Shown: positions 7,010 to 15,072, counted from the first letter of the stretch. The stretch: 25,171 nucleotides of DNA from a virus (IMGVR_UViG_3300017769_000114:1-25171); one strand, 5' to 3'. Notes: a model not told the origin generated them from the letters alone. Made by a program: numbers and translations.

Positions 7010-9428
7010 CTTGCATATTCATTAGTGCGTTTCTCATTGGATTGCCATCGCTGTCTTTAAGCTCAGTCCTTTGACCCTTTCTCTGAGAGATAAGCTTAGA
7101 CTGTTCGACTGCTTGCTTCTCAACTCTTTCGTCTTTGCGATCTTCTTTGAGAACTTCAATCTTCTCTTTAAACTCTTCATCAGTTTCCTTGAATCCAAGT
7201 GTAGCCTTGGCCCTGATGGTCTCAATCTCTTTGTTAAACTCGTGGCGAACAGCAGCCATCTGAGCATCAAGCTGAGCCTTGAGCTGAAGCTTTTGAGCTT
7301 CAATCTGAGCTTCTGCTTGCATCTTTTGACCTTCCATCTGCATCTGCATAGCTTGTGACTGTTGAGCCATCTGAGCTTGCATCTGCTGCTGTTGAGCAGC
7401 CATCGACTGTGCTTGCTGAATCTTTTTCTTTCGGCGGACAACAAGAAGTCTTTCGGCCTGGTTGACATCCTTAAGCTCTCTGATTGCCATAGCGTCTTCT
7501 AGGTCAATCTCTTTTTGGCCCAATGAAATCTGAATGGCCTGCTCTAAGTATGCCTGATCCTTATCATCCATATCCTTCTGTACCTGAACACCAAAGTTGT
7601 ACATAGGCAACCTAGAGAAGCTAGTAAGAATGCTCATATTGGTTTCACCAATAGCATTCTTGTACACCTCCATGATGACTGATTCCTCAGGAAGAATCTG
7701 CAAACACTTGACAATGTCATTGCATACGTTCTTGTACAGAATCATCGATGCATTTGTGATATCGTAAGTAGCATTGTTTGATGCAGCAATGGCTTGCTCA
7801 CGCACCCCGACCAAGGCTTCAGACTTTGGAGTGCTTGCATCAACTACTTCATTGATCCCCGTTGTGTCACGGATCATTCTGAGGTAGTGGTTGTACAGCC
7901 CAACAAGCTCATTAATGTTTCTAATACTGTTCCCGATTTCACGGATTGGCGGGTTTTGGAAACCGCCTTCTGGGTTCTTGCTCCTATAGTAGAAGACACC
8001 AGTTTGCTCGTAGATATCATGTAGGTCCAGTGGCTGTAACTCACCACCCTTTCCAAGCTGCACATTCTCAAGACCTTCAATGTCAATGATCAGGCCATCA
8101 GGCTTTGCCTTCGCGATGGCTTGTTGAATCTTCAGGTGAGTCAACTGCAACATGTCAGCAAATCCAACACAGCTTGATACCATAGACTTAGGCATCATGT
8201 CTGTCATGTTTGTTGCTACGACAGAATAAGACATCCTTGCTTTGCTGATGTCATGGATATTCTTTGGCACATTGTGCATCCTGCCATAGCCAAACAGATA
8301 GTCAGTGCCTATTACAAAATATCCTTTGTAGACATTGACGATTTCCATCTTATGCGGCTTGCGCTCAAAGACACTCCCTGCCTTTTCTTTATAGTCGAAG
8401 CCTTCGTAGAAGAAGTTCCTGTTGCCGAATCTATTTTCTTTTTCCTCAAAGAACATGCAGTCAGTAGACAGAAACTCAAACTCCAAAACATCTACCGAAT
8501 ACTCTTCGTAATCGTAGACATTTCTATTCATGCTTGTGTCAAAATGATATCCTGACCCCATCTTGCCAGTAACCTTTTTGGCAATCTTCTCAAAGTCTTT
8601 GTCTTCTAGCTCGCCGCTGGCAAGGCGCTTAAGCTCTTGAATAGGCATGCTACGGATATGGCCCGCATATGTGATATCCTCAAAGCTTGGGTCTTCGGTT
8701 TGACTATGAATAAAATCTTTTGGATCAACATAATGGGTCTTGATTCCATAGTTAGGATCATTTGACCTCTTCACTACAGCCATGCCATTGGTAGCCAAGT
8801 CATTGACGCACCGTCTAAAAGTGTTGTCATCAAAGCTGTTCCAAGACAAAGTCATGTCTGTTGCTACCTGAGCAGCAATCTCAGCATCACTCTTGACATT
8901 CTCCCCCATAAAAATTTCCGCCTCTGCCTCGGTGTCTGGAATCATAGACGGGTCCATGCCAATTGTTGCACCTGTCTTTTGTTGAAATGCCATAAGCTGC
9001 TTCTTCAGTGCAACCTGGATCTCAATTCTTTTTTTGTCCCTGTTCTTTTCAGAGGACGACAGAGGGTCAACGGCCTCTAGGTTTGGATAAAGATTTCTAC
9101 CCAGGATCTTGTTTACCACAATCCTCACAAACTTGGGCAGGATAGGTACTGGTGTAAAGTCCAAATTCATCAAGCTACCATCGCCTGCATTTGGATCTGC
9201 ATTATTTAGAAGTCGCTTGTAAATGCTGGTGTCTTGCACACCTGTAGCATAATCTTTGTTTTTCTTAAACAGATTGTATCGTTTTGAAAACAAAGAGTTA
9301 CTGTCAGACTTTTTCCCCCACTGAGACTCAATAGCTTTAGCATATCTCAACCCATAGCCCTTACCCTCCTTCTCTTCTTGAGAAGCAAGTGGATCGGGGA
9401 AGTTTTTCTTACCGCTATATTGTTTCAT
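7002..9428 (-). CDS. Portal protein
   Basis: 808 aa, similar in size to long P22/podovirus-type portals. The N-terminal part contains NLDFTPVPILPKFVRIVVNK (around residues 90-110), a wing/stem region follows, and the sequence QLTHLKIQQAIAKAKPDGL sits in the middle. The C-terminus has a long Gln/Met/Ala-rich coiled coil (roughly residues 660-770, e.g. AAQQQQMQAQMAQQSQAMQ), recalling the barrel helices of P22 portal. Portals form the dodecameric DNA gate and docking site for terminase; terL lies directly upstream. A TATATTTG box sits 20 nt before the ATG. No Shine-Dalgarno. Confidence 0.85.
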   Translation of the reverse strand: MKQYSGKKNFPDPLASQEEKEGKGYGLRYAKAIESQWGKKSDSNSLFSKRYNLFKKNKDYATGVQDTSIYKRLLNNADPNAGDGSLMNLDFTPVPILPKFVRIVVNKILGRNLYPNLEAVDPLSSSEKNRDKKRIEIQVALKKQLMAFQQKTGATIGMDPSMIPDTEAEAEIFMGENVKSDAEIAAQVATDMTLSWNSFDDNTFRRCVNDLATNGMAVVKRSNDPNYGIKTHYVDPKDFIHSQTEDPSFEDITYAGHIRSMPIQELKRLASGELEDKDFEKIAKKVTGKMGSGYHFDTSMNRNVYDYEEYSVDVLEFEFLSTDCMFFEEKENRFGNRNFFYEGFDYKEKAGSVFERKPHKMEIVNVYKGYFVIGTDYLFGYGRMHNVPKNIHDISKARMSYSVVATNMTDMMPKSMVSSCVGFADMLQLTHLKIQQAIAKAKPDGLIIDIEGLENVQLGKGGELQPLDLHDIYEQTGVFYYRSKNPEGGFQNPPIREIGNSIRNINELVGLYNHYLRMIRDTTGINEVVDASTPKSEALVGVREQAIAASNNATYDITNASMILYKNVCNDIVKCLQILPEESVIMEVYKNAIGETNMSILTSFSRLPMYNFGVQVQKDMDDKDQAYLEQAIQISLGQKEIDLEDAMAIRELKDVNQAERLLVVRRKKKIQQAQSMAAQQQQMQAQMAQQSQAMQMQMEGQKMQAEAQIEAQKLQLKAQLDAQMAAVRHEFNKEIETIRAKATLGFKETDEEFKEKIEVLKEDRKDERVEKQAVEQSKLISQRKGQRTELKDSDGNPMRNALMNMQDV

Positions 9429-9448
9429 TTAAGAGAGAGTATATGGCA

Positions 9449-9456
9449 CAAATATA
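9449..9456 (-). promoter_or_regulatory. Bacteroidetes-type -7 box (TATATTTG)
   Basis: TATATTTG on the minus strand in the 33-nt gap between terL and portal, 20 nt before the portal ATG. No TTG is found 19-21 nt upstream. It may give separate transcription of portal and downstream head/tail genes. Confidence 0.5.
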
Positions 9457-9461
9457 AGGAA

Positions 9462-11576
9462 TTAGCCTATGACACTATATCGTCTAAAAAAGCGACGCTC
9501 ATCGAACGATTTAACCTTTTTCTTTTTCACTTTCTGAGCAGCCAAAAGAGCAAGACCTGAACTAATTGTCAAGTCAAACTTTGTCCTGTTGTCTATCTTG
9601 TAGGCTATCCAGTCTTCAAGAGTTTCATTGAAGTACATGTTGCCAACCTCAAGTGTTTCATGATTGATGCCAACATGGTCATGTATGTAGGATTCAATCG
9701 CGTGAGCATGCGACTGGATGATATCCTGAGAGTTTGATGGAATGCCTTTGGTCTTCACCTTTACCTTAGCGCTGCTGGTCTTTAGGTGTTGCGGTCTATC
9801 CATTAGGTAGCCATCGTAACCCCTTGATTCAAAGTATCTTGCGATACCGTACTTATTGTTTTCAATTAAGAGTGGGTATCCGTAGAAGAAGGCAGCCATC
9901 AATACATCCTCGTAAAAGATTTTTGCCAGTGGAGGACGTGAAGCATACTCCAAAACAAACATGTTTGATGGATGCTCCATATGAAACTTGTTGTATAAAT
10001 GAAGCGCACCCTTTGAACCCCTGCCGTCAACTGTGGCATCTAGATCGTATGAGTCAACACCACCACAGCCCATCTCAGCATTAGGTGCAACTCGTTTGCC
10101 CTTGATTGTTGCTTTCTTGTTTCTTAAATCTACAGGTGGCATCCACGAAACTTTAAATCTCCCATTAGGATCTGGTGTAAAAACCACCTCGGTATCCTGC
10201 ACTCCACCCTTCCAGATGAAATTACCCACTACTACAGGGTTGGGAAACAACTCTTCGTTGTGCTCTACCTGCTCGTAGATTTTACCAATATTAAATACAC
10301 TGCCCTCAATGCTATCTCTAAAGGCTTCATCAGAGGTAAAAGGAAACTGACGAATAACCTCATTCATCTCAGAAGCATTATGCTTCAGTGACGATCTTTC
10401 GTTCTTGAGATACGTCTTCGCTCCGATATCAATAGTATCACCATCAAGACCAGATAATACAGTATCAGGGTCTTCAATGACTGGATGTCCGTGAGCGTCG
10501 AAGAAGCCTTCAAGAGACTCATACGCAGGAATAAACAAGCGATATAGACCGCTGCGAGTTCTACCATTTTTGTTTCTTTCTAGTGGATTAGAGTCCTCCC
10601 ATAAGGCCTTGTATTCTTTGCCACCCTTTGACATAGGGTTTACAGTGCTGCCAACCAGGGCCTTGCCTACAATTCTCTTACCTACAATTAAGCATGTTCT
10701 CTGTATCCTCCAGGCATCTCTAATGTCAGTGGGCTTCTCCCACTTACCTGCCTCATCAAGATAAAGTATGTGCAGCTTTTCACCATCGTATGCATTGTTC
10801 GTGGTGTTCTTCCAATTGATAACTGTATTGAGAGCCTCTCCCTGCTGAGAGGTTTTGTTGTTCTTGGTGATCCTCTTTGACGGCTCACGAAAGGCAAGCT
10901 CCATACGGGGATTGGTGGTACCGTCTTGAATGGGTTTGAAGAAGAATGGGTAGTGTCTAAACATGTAGACCACCTTCTTCATGAAGATGTTTTCTTGCGC
11001 GTCTTTACCCGTCTTTGACTGGATGCCGAGGAGTTTATCCTTGATCTGCGTAGCTTCATCAACCAAGATTGAAGAACAGATATTAGTGTATCCAGAGCGA
11101 CGGCATTTAGTGTAGAGCTGACCGATGCAACGCGGATCAGACTCGCACGCAGCAAGGTGTATAAATATTTCACGCTGGAAGGAAAGGTAAGACGGATATC
11201 CAATATCCATCCTAGTCCACTGAAGCATCATGTAGTGCCGACCCGTAATATATGTAGGGACACCATTGTTGAAAAACCAAAAGCCGTCACGCCTGCGGCG
11301 AAACTCCTCTTCGATATACGCAGAAAATTTTTGTCGAAACTCCCTAGGCATCTCCCCCCACTCATCCATAGACTTAATCCTAGACAGCTCCTTTGGCATA
11401 GAAACCCTCTCCCACAATTGCAGATGCTTTGGACTTCCATATCCTGCAATTTCTTTTTTGGGAGGCTGAGAGGGAAGAATAATGAGTAGCCCACCGAGTT
11501 CAATACTTTCACCTTTCGTACCCTGGGGGCATATGCTAACCGCCTGCTCGTCATAATTATCGACCTTGACCAGCAT
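9462..11576 (-). CDS. terL: Terminase large subunit
   Basis: 704 aa DNA-packaging ATPase/nuclease. The N-terminal ATPase has a lambda-like displaced-lysine Walker A (KCRRSGYT, residues 157-164), Walker B ILYLDEAG (270-277) and a VGST coupling motif (308-311). The C-terminal RNase H-like nuclease has candidate acidic residues D508 (GGVDSYD), E572 (LIENNKYG) and D668 (TKFDLTISSGLAL). It powers DNA translocation into the prohead at the portal, whose gene follows. The ATG overlaps the end of a small basic-protein gene by 20 nt. No small terminase subunit is recognised in the window; an HNH gene lies just upstream, as in several phage packaging modules. Confidence 0.93.
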   Translation of the reverse strand: MLVKVDNYDEQAVSICPQGTKGESIELGGLLIILPSQPPKKEIAGYGSPKHLQLWERVSMPKELSRIKSMDEWGEMPREFRQKFSAYIEEEFRRRRDGFWFFNNGVPTYITGRHYMMLQWTRMDIGYPSYLSFQREIFIHLAACESDPRCIGQLYTKCRRSGYTNICSSILVDEATQIKDKLLGIQSKTGKDAQENIFMKKVVYMFRHYPFFFKPIQDGTTNPRMELAFREPSKRITKNNKTSQQGEALNTVINWKNTTNNAYDGEKLHILYLDEAGKWEKPTDIRDAWRIQRTCLIVGKRIVGKALVGSTVNPMSKGGKEYKALWEDSNPLERNKNGRTRSGLYRLFIPAYESLEGFFDAHGHPVIEDPDTVLSGLDGDTIDIGAKTYLKNERSSLKHNASEMNEVIRQFPFTSDEAFRDSIEGSVFNIGKIYEQVEHNEELFPNPVVVGNFIWKGGVQDTEVVFTPDPNGRFKVSWMPPVDLRNKKATIKGKRVAPNAEMGCGGVDSYDLDATVDGRGSKGALHLYNKFHMEHPSNMFVLEYASRPPLAKIFYEDVLMAAFFYGYPLLIENNKYGIARYFESRGYDGYLMDRPQHLKTSSAKVKVKTKGIPSNSQDIIQSHAHAIESYIHDHVGINHETLEVGNMYFNETLEDWIAYKIDNRTKFDLTISSGLALLAAQKVKKKKVKSFDERRFFRRYSVIG

Positions 11577-11691
11577 ATGCTTTGGAGTAATTTTTAGAGT
11601 TCTTGTTCTTTGACTGCTTGGTCTTAGCGTGAACCCCTTTTCTTTTGATACGCTTCTTTTCGACCTTAACGGTTAGATTTCGCATTTTCAT
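11557..11691 (-). CDS. Small basic protein preceding terminase
   Basis: 44 aa, MKMRNLTVKVEKKRIKRKGV then HAKTKQSKNKNSKNYSKAYA, ending GQGR. Strongly basic. The start is coupled to the HNH gene (ATGA overlap) and the 3' end overlaps terL by 20 nt in another frame. KGVHAKTK...SKNYxKxYxGQG-like short proteins occur in many phages near packaging genes as I recall; no function is known to me. The tight packing between HNH and TerL supports it as a real gene. Confidence 0.6.
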   Translation of the reverse strand: MKMRNLTVKVEKKRIKRKGVHAKTKQSKNKNSKNYSKAYAGQGR

Positions 11692-12044
11692 TTATTCCTA
11701 CGTTCAATTGTTTTTATCCTGTGACAGTTAGAACACCTAACCTCACACTTTCTAATTTCTTCTTTTATTGCTTCAATAGAGTAGCTTCCATTGACCATGT
11801 CTGAAACATTGCCAACCTTCTCGCCACTAACATGATCAAAGTCTAAAACCCTTGCATCAGACTGACCGCAATCAACACATCGACTAAAGGACTTTACCCT
11901 AGATATAAAATCTCTCGCCCACTTTCTTTGAGACTTATTCCACTTCTTTGCTTTCTTCTTGTACTTTTCGATATTGTCAAGATAGTACCTCTTATGGTAC
12001 TCGTGTTGATAGGCTCGTCTTTTATGGGGGTCCTTGAAGGGCAT
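11688..12044 (-). CDS. HNH endonuclease
   Basis: 118 aa from the ATG at 12044. The N-terminal 50 residues are basic and helical. A zinc-binding pair C56-x2-C59 and C104-x2-C107 flanks the nuclease core, with LDFDH (D70-H71) and CSNCHR (H108) matching the HNH/His-Me finger pattern. HNH proteins beside terminases are known to stimulate TerL nicking at packaging in some phages; others are homing nucleases. The small size and coupling to the terL operon favour the packaging role. The start is chosen because TGATG couples it to the upstream gene; a GTG three bases earlier is possible. Confidence 0.8.
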   Translation of the reverse strand: MPFKDPHKRRAYQHEYHKRYYLDNIEKYKKKAKKWNKSQRKWARDFISRVKSFSRCVDCGQSDARVLDFDHVSGEKVGNVSDMVNGSYSIEAIKEEIRKCEVRCSNCHRIKTIERRNK

Positions 12045-12193
12045 CACTCATTGCAACCTTCGTTCCAAGATGATTCCCAAAACTTATAGTCAATCTTGTT
12101 TTTTTCCCAGACTATCTCTTTCCAATCACTTCGAAAATCTTTCAGCGAATCCTCCGCTGTAGTCTTTGGCTTGTTCGATTGATCCATTGTCAT
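12044..12193 (-). CDS. Small Trp-rich protein overlapping its upstream neighbour
   Basis: 49 aa, MTMDQSNKPKTTAEDSLKDF, then RSDWKEIVWEKNKIDYKFWE, acidic with four Trp. It overlaps the upstream gene out of frame by 68 nt, and its TGA overlaps the HNH start by one base (TGATG). Without it a ~80 nt gap would stand in an otherwise gapless operon. No family is recognised. An alternative start is the ATG two codons in. Confidence 0.5.
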   Translation of the reverse strand: MTMDQSNKPKTTAEDSLKDFRSDWKEIVWEKNKIDYKFWESSWNEGCNE

Positions 12194-12371
12194 TAAGGTC
12201 TTTGATCATTTGTTCTAGTCGTTGTCTTTCAACGAGTAGTTCTTTGCAGTCGGTAGCTGTTTGCTTGATAGACTGAAGCTCAGCCTTTCTAGCGCTTCCA
12301 TTGATATCAGGGTCAACAGGTTTTTTAATTTCATCTATCATGTTGTTGATTGCAACCTCCATAGATGACAT
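12126..12371 (-). CDS. Small helical protein, coiled coil
   Basis: About 81 aa from the ATG at 12371 (MSSMEVAINNMIDEIKKPVD), with helical segments (ELLVERQRLEQMIKDLNDNG) and a C-terminus GGFAERFSK. The frame is open further upstream to 12455, but that start would overlap the preceding gene by 68 nt. The coiled-coil look and position upstream of HNH/TerL might suit a small terminase-like or accessory protein, but no motif shows it. Function unknown. Confidence 0.55.
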   Translation of the reverse strand: MSSMEVAINNMIDEIKKPVDPDINGSARKAELQSIKQTATDCKELLVERQRLEQMIKDLNDNGSIEQAKDYSGGFAERFSK

Positions 12372-12387
12372 CAAGCGCTTGGCAGCC

Positions 12388-12657
12388 TCAATCGTTGTAA
12401 ACTTCTTGCGTGACAAAATTGATGTATTTAGGTGTCTTCTCTCCCACGTAAGCACTTACAACATTGTAATCAAGAAACTCTATGGCTTCATCAGAATCCA
12501 TACCCTCTTCGACAAGCACCTCTATCATCTTATTGATATCGTATACTGCCACCACATCGGGGCCATAGGTGCAGCCAACCAGGGCGGATTCAAATCCATC
12601 TGCGGTGAGGCACTCTTCTTCCGCCAGCATCTCCATAAGTTGTTCTTTGTCAATCAT
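12388..12657 (-). CDS. Small acidic protein of unknown function
   Basis: 89 aa, MIDKEQLMEMLAEEECLTAD, acidic and mostly helical, with two Cys and the tail YVGEKTPKYINFVTQEVYND. The start is coupled to the GroES-like gene (ATGA). The (A)LVGCTYGPDVVAVYDINKM segment is distinctive, but I do not recognise the family. It sits among accessory genes upstream of the packaging genes. Confidence 0.6.
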   Translation of the reverse strand: MIDKEQLMEMLAEEECLTADGFESALVGCTYGPDVVAVYDINKMIEVLVEEGMDSDEAIEFLDYNVVSAYVGEKTPKYINFVTQEVYND

Positions 12658-13238
12658 TTCTCAGCGTATAGAAGGTCATCTAGTCTTGTTCTGTAATACT
12701 CTTTACCATCAATGGTAATCCTGTAGTCTCGATTCTCTTTGAAACCTACAACGTCACCCACCTTTAAATCCATCTCCTCAATCCAAGGAGCCGTAAAAGC
12801 GACACGACCCTTTGTAGGTAACTTCTTTTTAAGTTCGACCACTTCGATGACATCTGACTTGGTCTTTAGTTCTTCTTGTTCAACAGCCTCAAGCAGGGTC
12901 CAACCAGCCAAGGGCTTAATCTCACCGTCCTTGTTCTTGTGTGCAATGGCTTGATTGTTAATTGTATGACTAGGGTCATAGCGCACAAGATAATGATTTT
13001 CTTCTCCAGTTAAAATCTGACCTTCATTCATTACAACGAGGTGATGAAAGTATAAGGTGTCACCAGCCTCAACGCCAGTGTCATGTTTAATGGGTGGAGA
13101 CACAACAGGGCCCTCTGTTACCCTATGTTCAAACTCGTTGAAGCGAGAATCAACATACAGGGTCAACCCTTCTTTTGTTGTTATTGTGTCTTTGATTTGT
13201 TTTTCTAACTCTACGACAAATAAGTCTAAGGTTTTCAT
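12654..13238 (-). CDS. GroES-like co-chaperonin fold protein
   Basis: 194 aa. Two segments resemble the GroES beta-barrel strand GD-x-(V/L)-x-F: VEAGDTLYFHH (residues ~56-66) and LKVGDVVGFKENRDYRI (~158-174), the second followed by a barrel-closing IDGKEYYRTRLDDLLYAEK. Several tailed phages encode GroES relatives (e.g. T4 gp31) that help fold the capsid protein with host GroEL. The double barrel-like layout and length (GroES is ~95 aa) suggest a duplicated or elongated relative. The call is by motif and pattern recall only. The ATG is preceded by ATTAATTAAATA. Confidence 0.5.
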   Translation of the reverse strand: MKTLDLFVVELEKQIKDTITTKEGLTLYVDSRFNEFEHRVTEGPVVSPPIKHDTGVEAGDTLYFHHLVVMNEGQILTGEENHYLVRYDPSHTINNQAIAHKNKDGEIKPLAGWTLLEAVEQEELKTKSDVIEVVELKKKLPTKGRVAFTAPWIEEMDLKVGDVVGFKENRDYRITIDGKEYYRTRLDDLLYAEK

Positions 13239-13252
13239 TTGAATGTATTTAA

Positions 13253-13525
13253 TTAATATCCTCCCGACCCACCTCCTGATGATCCAGAAGATGAATAGAC
13301 AGATCGTATTCTATTTGATGTTTCGTTTGCAAGTTCCTTCATGGTTGATTGAACCAGTAAATCAGCGCTTCTTGTAATAGGCCTAAGTCGATCATGAGCT
13401 TCTACTTTATGAAACCCACCAACCATAGCTCCACGATTAAAGTGAATGTGATATGCACCGATATATTCCGTACCATCAGGCCTACGGAACTCACCACCAG
13501 TTGTGTATAGCTCTGTTCTAACCAT
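13253..13525 (-). CDS. Conserved phage virion-module protein (YTTGGEF...PDG type)
   Basis: 90 aa from the ATG at 13525, MVRTELYTTGGEFRRPDGTE then YIGAYHIHFNRGAMVGGFH, with HDRLRPI and a Ser/Gly-rich tail (SSSGSSGGGSGGY). The YxxGGEF-PDG-x-x-Y-x-G-x-Y-H-(I/F)-H pattern is one I associate with short phage structural-module proteins of unknown role. The start is set at 13525 because the preceding gene stops at 13527; an in-frame upstream ATG (13543) would overlap it. Confidence 0.55.
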   Translation of the reverse strand: MVRTELYTTGGEFRRPDGTEYIGAYHIHFNRGAMVGGFHKVEAHDRLRPITRSADLLVQSTMKELANETSNRIRSVYSSSGSSGGGSGGY

Positions 13526-13526
13526 G

Positions 13527-13763
13527 TCAAAAATTACAATCAAACTCCAACATACAGGGCATTTCGTCTACACTTTTCCAAAGCGTTTGCGAGTCTTCAT
13601 CCTGTAGGTAGATGAGATACCTGTTCTTTCCGTATCTGTGAAGATGTCTTTCATCGTGAATGATGGCGCTTACTTCTCCTCGACCTGCACGCATGCCTAG
13701 ATAGTATGCCATAGCATCTTTGGGATCTTTCCCAATGACAATTTTTCTAATTACTCCATCCAT
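13527..13763 (-). CDS. Small protein of unknown function
   Basis: 78 aa, MDGVIRKIVIGKDPKDAMAY, mixed alpha/beta with HDERHLHRYGKNRYLIYLQD. It is 1 nt from the genes on both sides, so it is a co-transcribed cistron. No recognised domain. Confidence 0.6.
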   Translation of the reverse strand: MDGVIRKIVIGKDPKDAMAYYLGMRAGRGEVSAIIHDERHLHRYGKNRYLIYLQDEDSQTLWKSVDEMPCMLEFDCNF

Positions 13764-13764
13764 T

Positions 13765-14067
13765 TTATTCTAGATCTATTCCCAAACCATCTAGCAGATC
13801 AGTCAAATCATTTTCATCAAGCTGTTGCTTGGATTCATTCTGATAGTTTGAGATGATAAACTCTTGTATTTCAACTAGTTCACTAAAGTCTTCTACATTA
13901 ATACTATACATCGCGCTGACCTTAGACATGTCATCGGGCATAGGGTTAAGTAATCCAGCAAACATGATTGATATGAACCTGTCTTCTACCTCGTACTGCT
14001 TTGCCAATGCTTCTGCTTCAAACATTAGACGCTGCATGTGTAAAAGGAATTCAAAGTCAGGTGTCAT
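13765..14067 (-). CDS. Small acidic protein of unknown function
   Basis: 100 aa from the ATG at 14067 (MTPDFEFLLHMQRLMFEAEA), acidic C-terminus (DENDLTDLLDGLGIDLE). A TTG at 14085 is an alternative, but the ATG lies 15 nt after a TAAATTTG box, which fits better. It is the first gene of the leftward accessory/packaging run beyond the winged-helix gene. Family not recognised. Confidence 0.6.
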   Translation of the reverse strand: MTPDFEFLLHMQRLMFEAEALAKQYEVEDRFISIMFAGLLNPMPDDMSKVSAMYSINVEDFSELVEIQEFIISNYQNESKQQLDENDLTDLLDGLGIDLE

Positions 14068-14074
14068 AGGTTTG
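14067..14074 (+). promoter_or_regulatory. -7 box for the winged-helix gene (TAGGTTTG)
   Basis: TAGGTTTG fits TAnnTTTG, 22 nt before the ATG at 14097. No TTG is found at 19-21 nt upstream. It overlaps the start codon of the divergent minus-strand gene. Confidence 0.45.
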
Positions 14075-14082
14075 CCTTGAAA

Positions 14083-14090
14083 CAAATTTA
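14083..14090 (-). promoter_or_regulatory. -7 box for the leftward run (TAAATTTG)
   Basis: TAAATTTG on the minus strand, 15 nt before the ATG at 14067. The nearest upstream TTG is 25 nt away, longer than typical. Together with the opposite box at 14067-14074 it makes a back-to-back, overlapping promoter pair. Confidence 0.45.
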
Positions 14091-14096
14091 ATAAAT

Positions 14097-14519
14097 ATGC
14101 CTAGAAGTAAGGTACCAAGGAAAATCTTATTTAGAGACTTCGCGAAACAGGAAAGAGCTTACATCAACAAGAACTATCTCAAGAACCTTAAGAAGGTAAG
14201 ATTAAAGTATTCCGAGGCTATCGGAATGGACTTTTCGAAAGTTGAGTTTTTATTGTGGGCCTACGACCTGCAGTTCTTTACAATCAAGTATGCCAGCAAG
14301 GACTTCGATGTCAGTGAGTCAAACATAGGTAAGCGGTACATCTATCCCCTGGTTAAGGGTGGATACATATACAAGCACTTCGACAAGCTTACACCTTCAC
14401 AGAGCTATGAAGATCACTTGTTTCGAGAAGAGACAAAGTACAACTACAGAGTGCGGTATGCAATTACACAGAAGGCAAGGCTTCTGGTGCAGAGGATGTA
14501 CAACGACCTTGAAACTTAA
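14097..14519 (+). CDS. Winged-helix (MarR-like) DNA-binding protein
   Basis: 140 aa, the only rightward gene inside the leftward virion module. A basic N-terminus (RSKVPRKILFRDF) is followed by a helical segment (SKVEFLLWAYDLQFFTIKYA, residues 47-66), a likely recognition helix (VSESNIGKRYIYPLV, 72-86) ending in GGYI, and a beta wing into a final helix (YRVRYAITQKARLLVQRMY, 117-135). This is the MarR-type order: helix, recognition helix, (K/R)GxI turn, wing YxIT. It probably represses or times the leftward genes, including its divergent neighbour, since the promoter boxes overlap. Its TAA overlaps the stop of the convergent minus gene. Confidence 0.65.
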   Translation: MPRSKVPRKILFRDFAKQERAYINKNYLKNLKKVRLKYSEAIGMDFSKVEFLLWAYDLQFFTIKYASKDFDVSESNIGKRYIYPLVKGGYIYKHFDKLTPSQSYEDHLFREETKYNYRVRYAITQKARLLVQRMYNDLET

Positions 14520-14680
14520 GTGGCGTTATTGATAAACCTTATATCACCCTCAAGAAGGCCCTGATTTTCAATAGTTCCTCCGTCAGCCAAAACCCTAGCG
14601 GCAAAGGCTATGACCAAATTGTATTCTGTTGACACGTCTTGAACGTGCCCAGAAGCAACAGATATGCTTAATCCAATCAT
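14516..14680 (-). CDS. Small hydrophobic beta-type protein
   Basis: 54 aa, MIGLSISVASGHVQDVSTEY then NLVIAFAARVLADGGTIENQ, ending GDIRFINNAT. Coupled to the upstream gene by ATGA. The stop codons of this gene and of the winged-helix gene lie in the same TTAA. Without this gene there would be a ~155 nt empty stretch. The GxxxxA...LADGGxxE pattern is common in short segments of phage fibre proteins. Function unknown, perhaps fibre-associated. Confidence 0.6.
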   Translation of the reverse strand: MIGLSISVASGHVQDVSTEYNLVIAFAARVLADGGTIENQGLLEGDIRFINNAT

Positions 14681-15066
14681 TCTTCTTCAGGTTCGGGGAA
14701 CCACTCTGGGTGTAGCTCCTGACATTTTGCAATATACTCTCTATTGGCGCTAGACGATCCAAAGGTATGCACACCCATGGGGCGGCACCACACCATCTGA
14801 TTGTCCCAGTCTGCTACAGCAATTTGATTACCGTCTTCGTCATACTCACCTCTCCACAAAACATCAACATGATAATTGTCTGAATAGACAGGGGCGGTGA
14901 TTTCATTCCCCTCTGCATCATACTCACCTGGTGTGGTGATAATGTGACCGAGCCTTACAATAGAGTGAATGTGGGTGGGTGATCCTTCTTCGTCAACACC
15001 CAAGGCATTGATCTTAGCCGTAGCAGCAGACTTGCTGCCAAACTCGTATTTTCTAAAGATTGCCAT
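14677..15066 (-). CDS. Fibre-associated small protein
   Basis: 129 aa, MAIFRKYEFGSKSAATAKIN then ALGVDEEGSPTHIHSIVRLG, two GEYDxxGNxI repeats (residues ~46-55 and ~73-82) and an acidic tail. It lies 6 nt after the LamG-like fibre gene. The KxxFGSKxAAxAKIxALG-type start is one I associate with short phage proteins near tail fibres; no function is assigned. The GEYD repeats are an internal duplication. Confidence 0.55.
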   Translation of the reverse strand: MAIFRKYEFGSKSAATAKINALGVDEEGSPTHIHSIVRLGHIITTPGEYDAEGNEITAPVYSDNYHVDVLWRGEYDEDGNQIAVADWDNQMVWCRPMGVHTFGSSSANREYIAKCQELHPEWFPEPEEE

Positions 15067-15072
15067 GATGTA

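Noticed and set aside
12372-12455. 84-nt longer start for the helical protein ending at 12126
   Set aside because: It would overlap the preceding gene by 68 nt; the internal ATG at 12371 is simpler, although the longer form cannot be excluded.
13265-13300. Second hammerhead from CTGATGA
   Set aside because: No GAAA, no stems and no cleavage triplet in order; lies in coding sequence.
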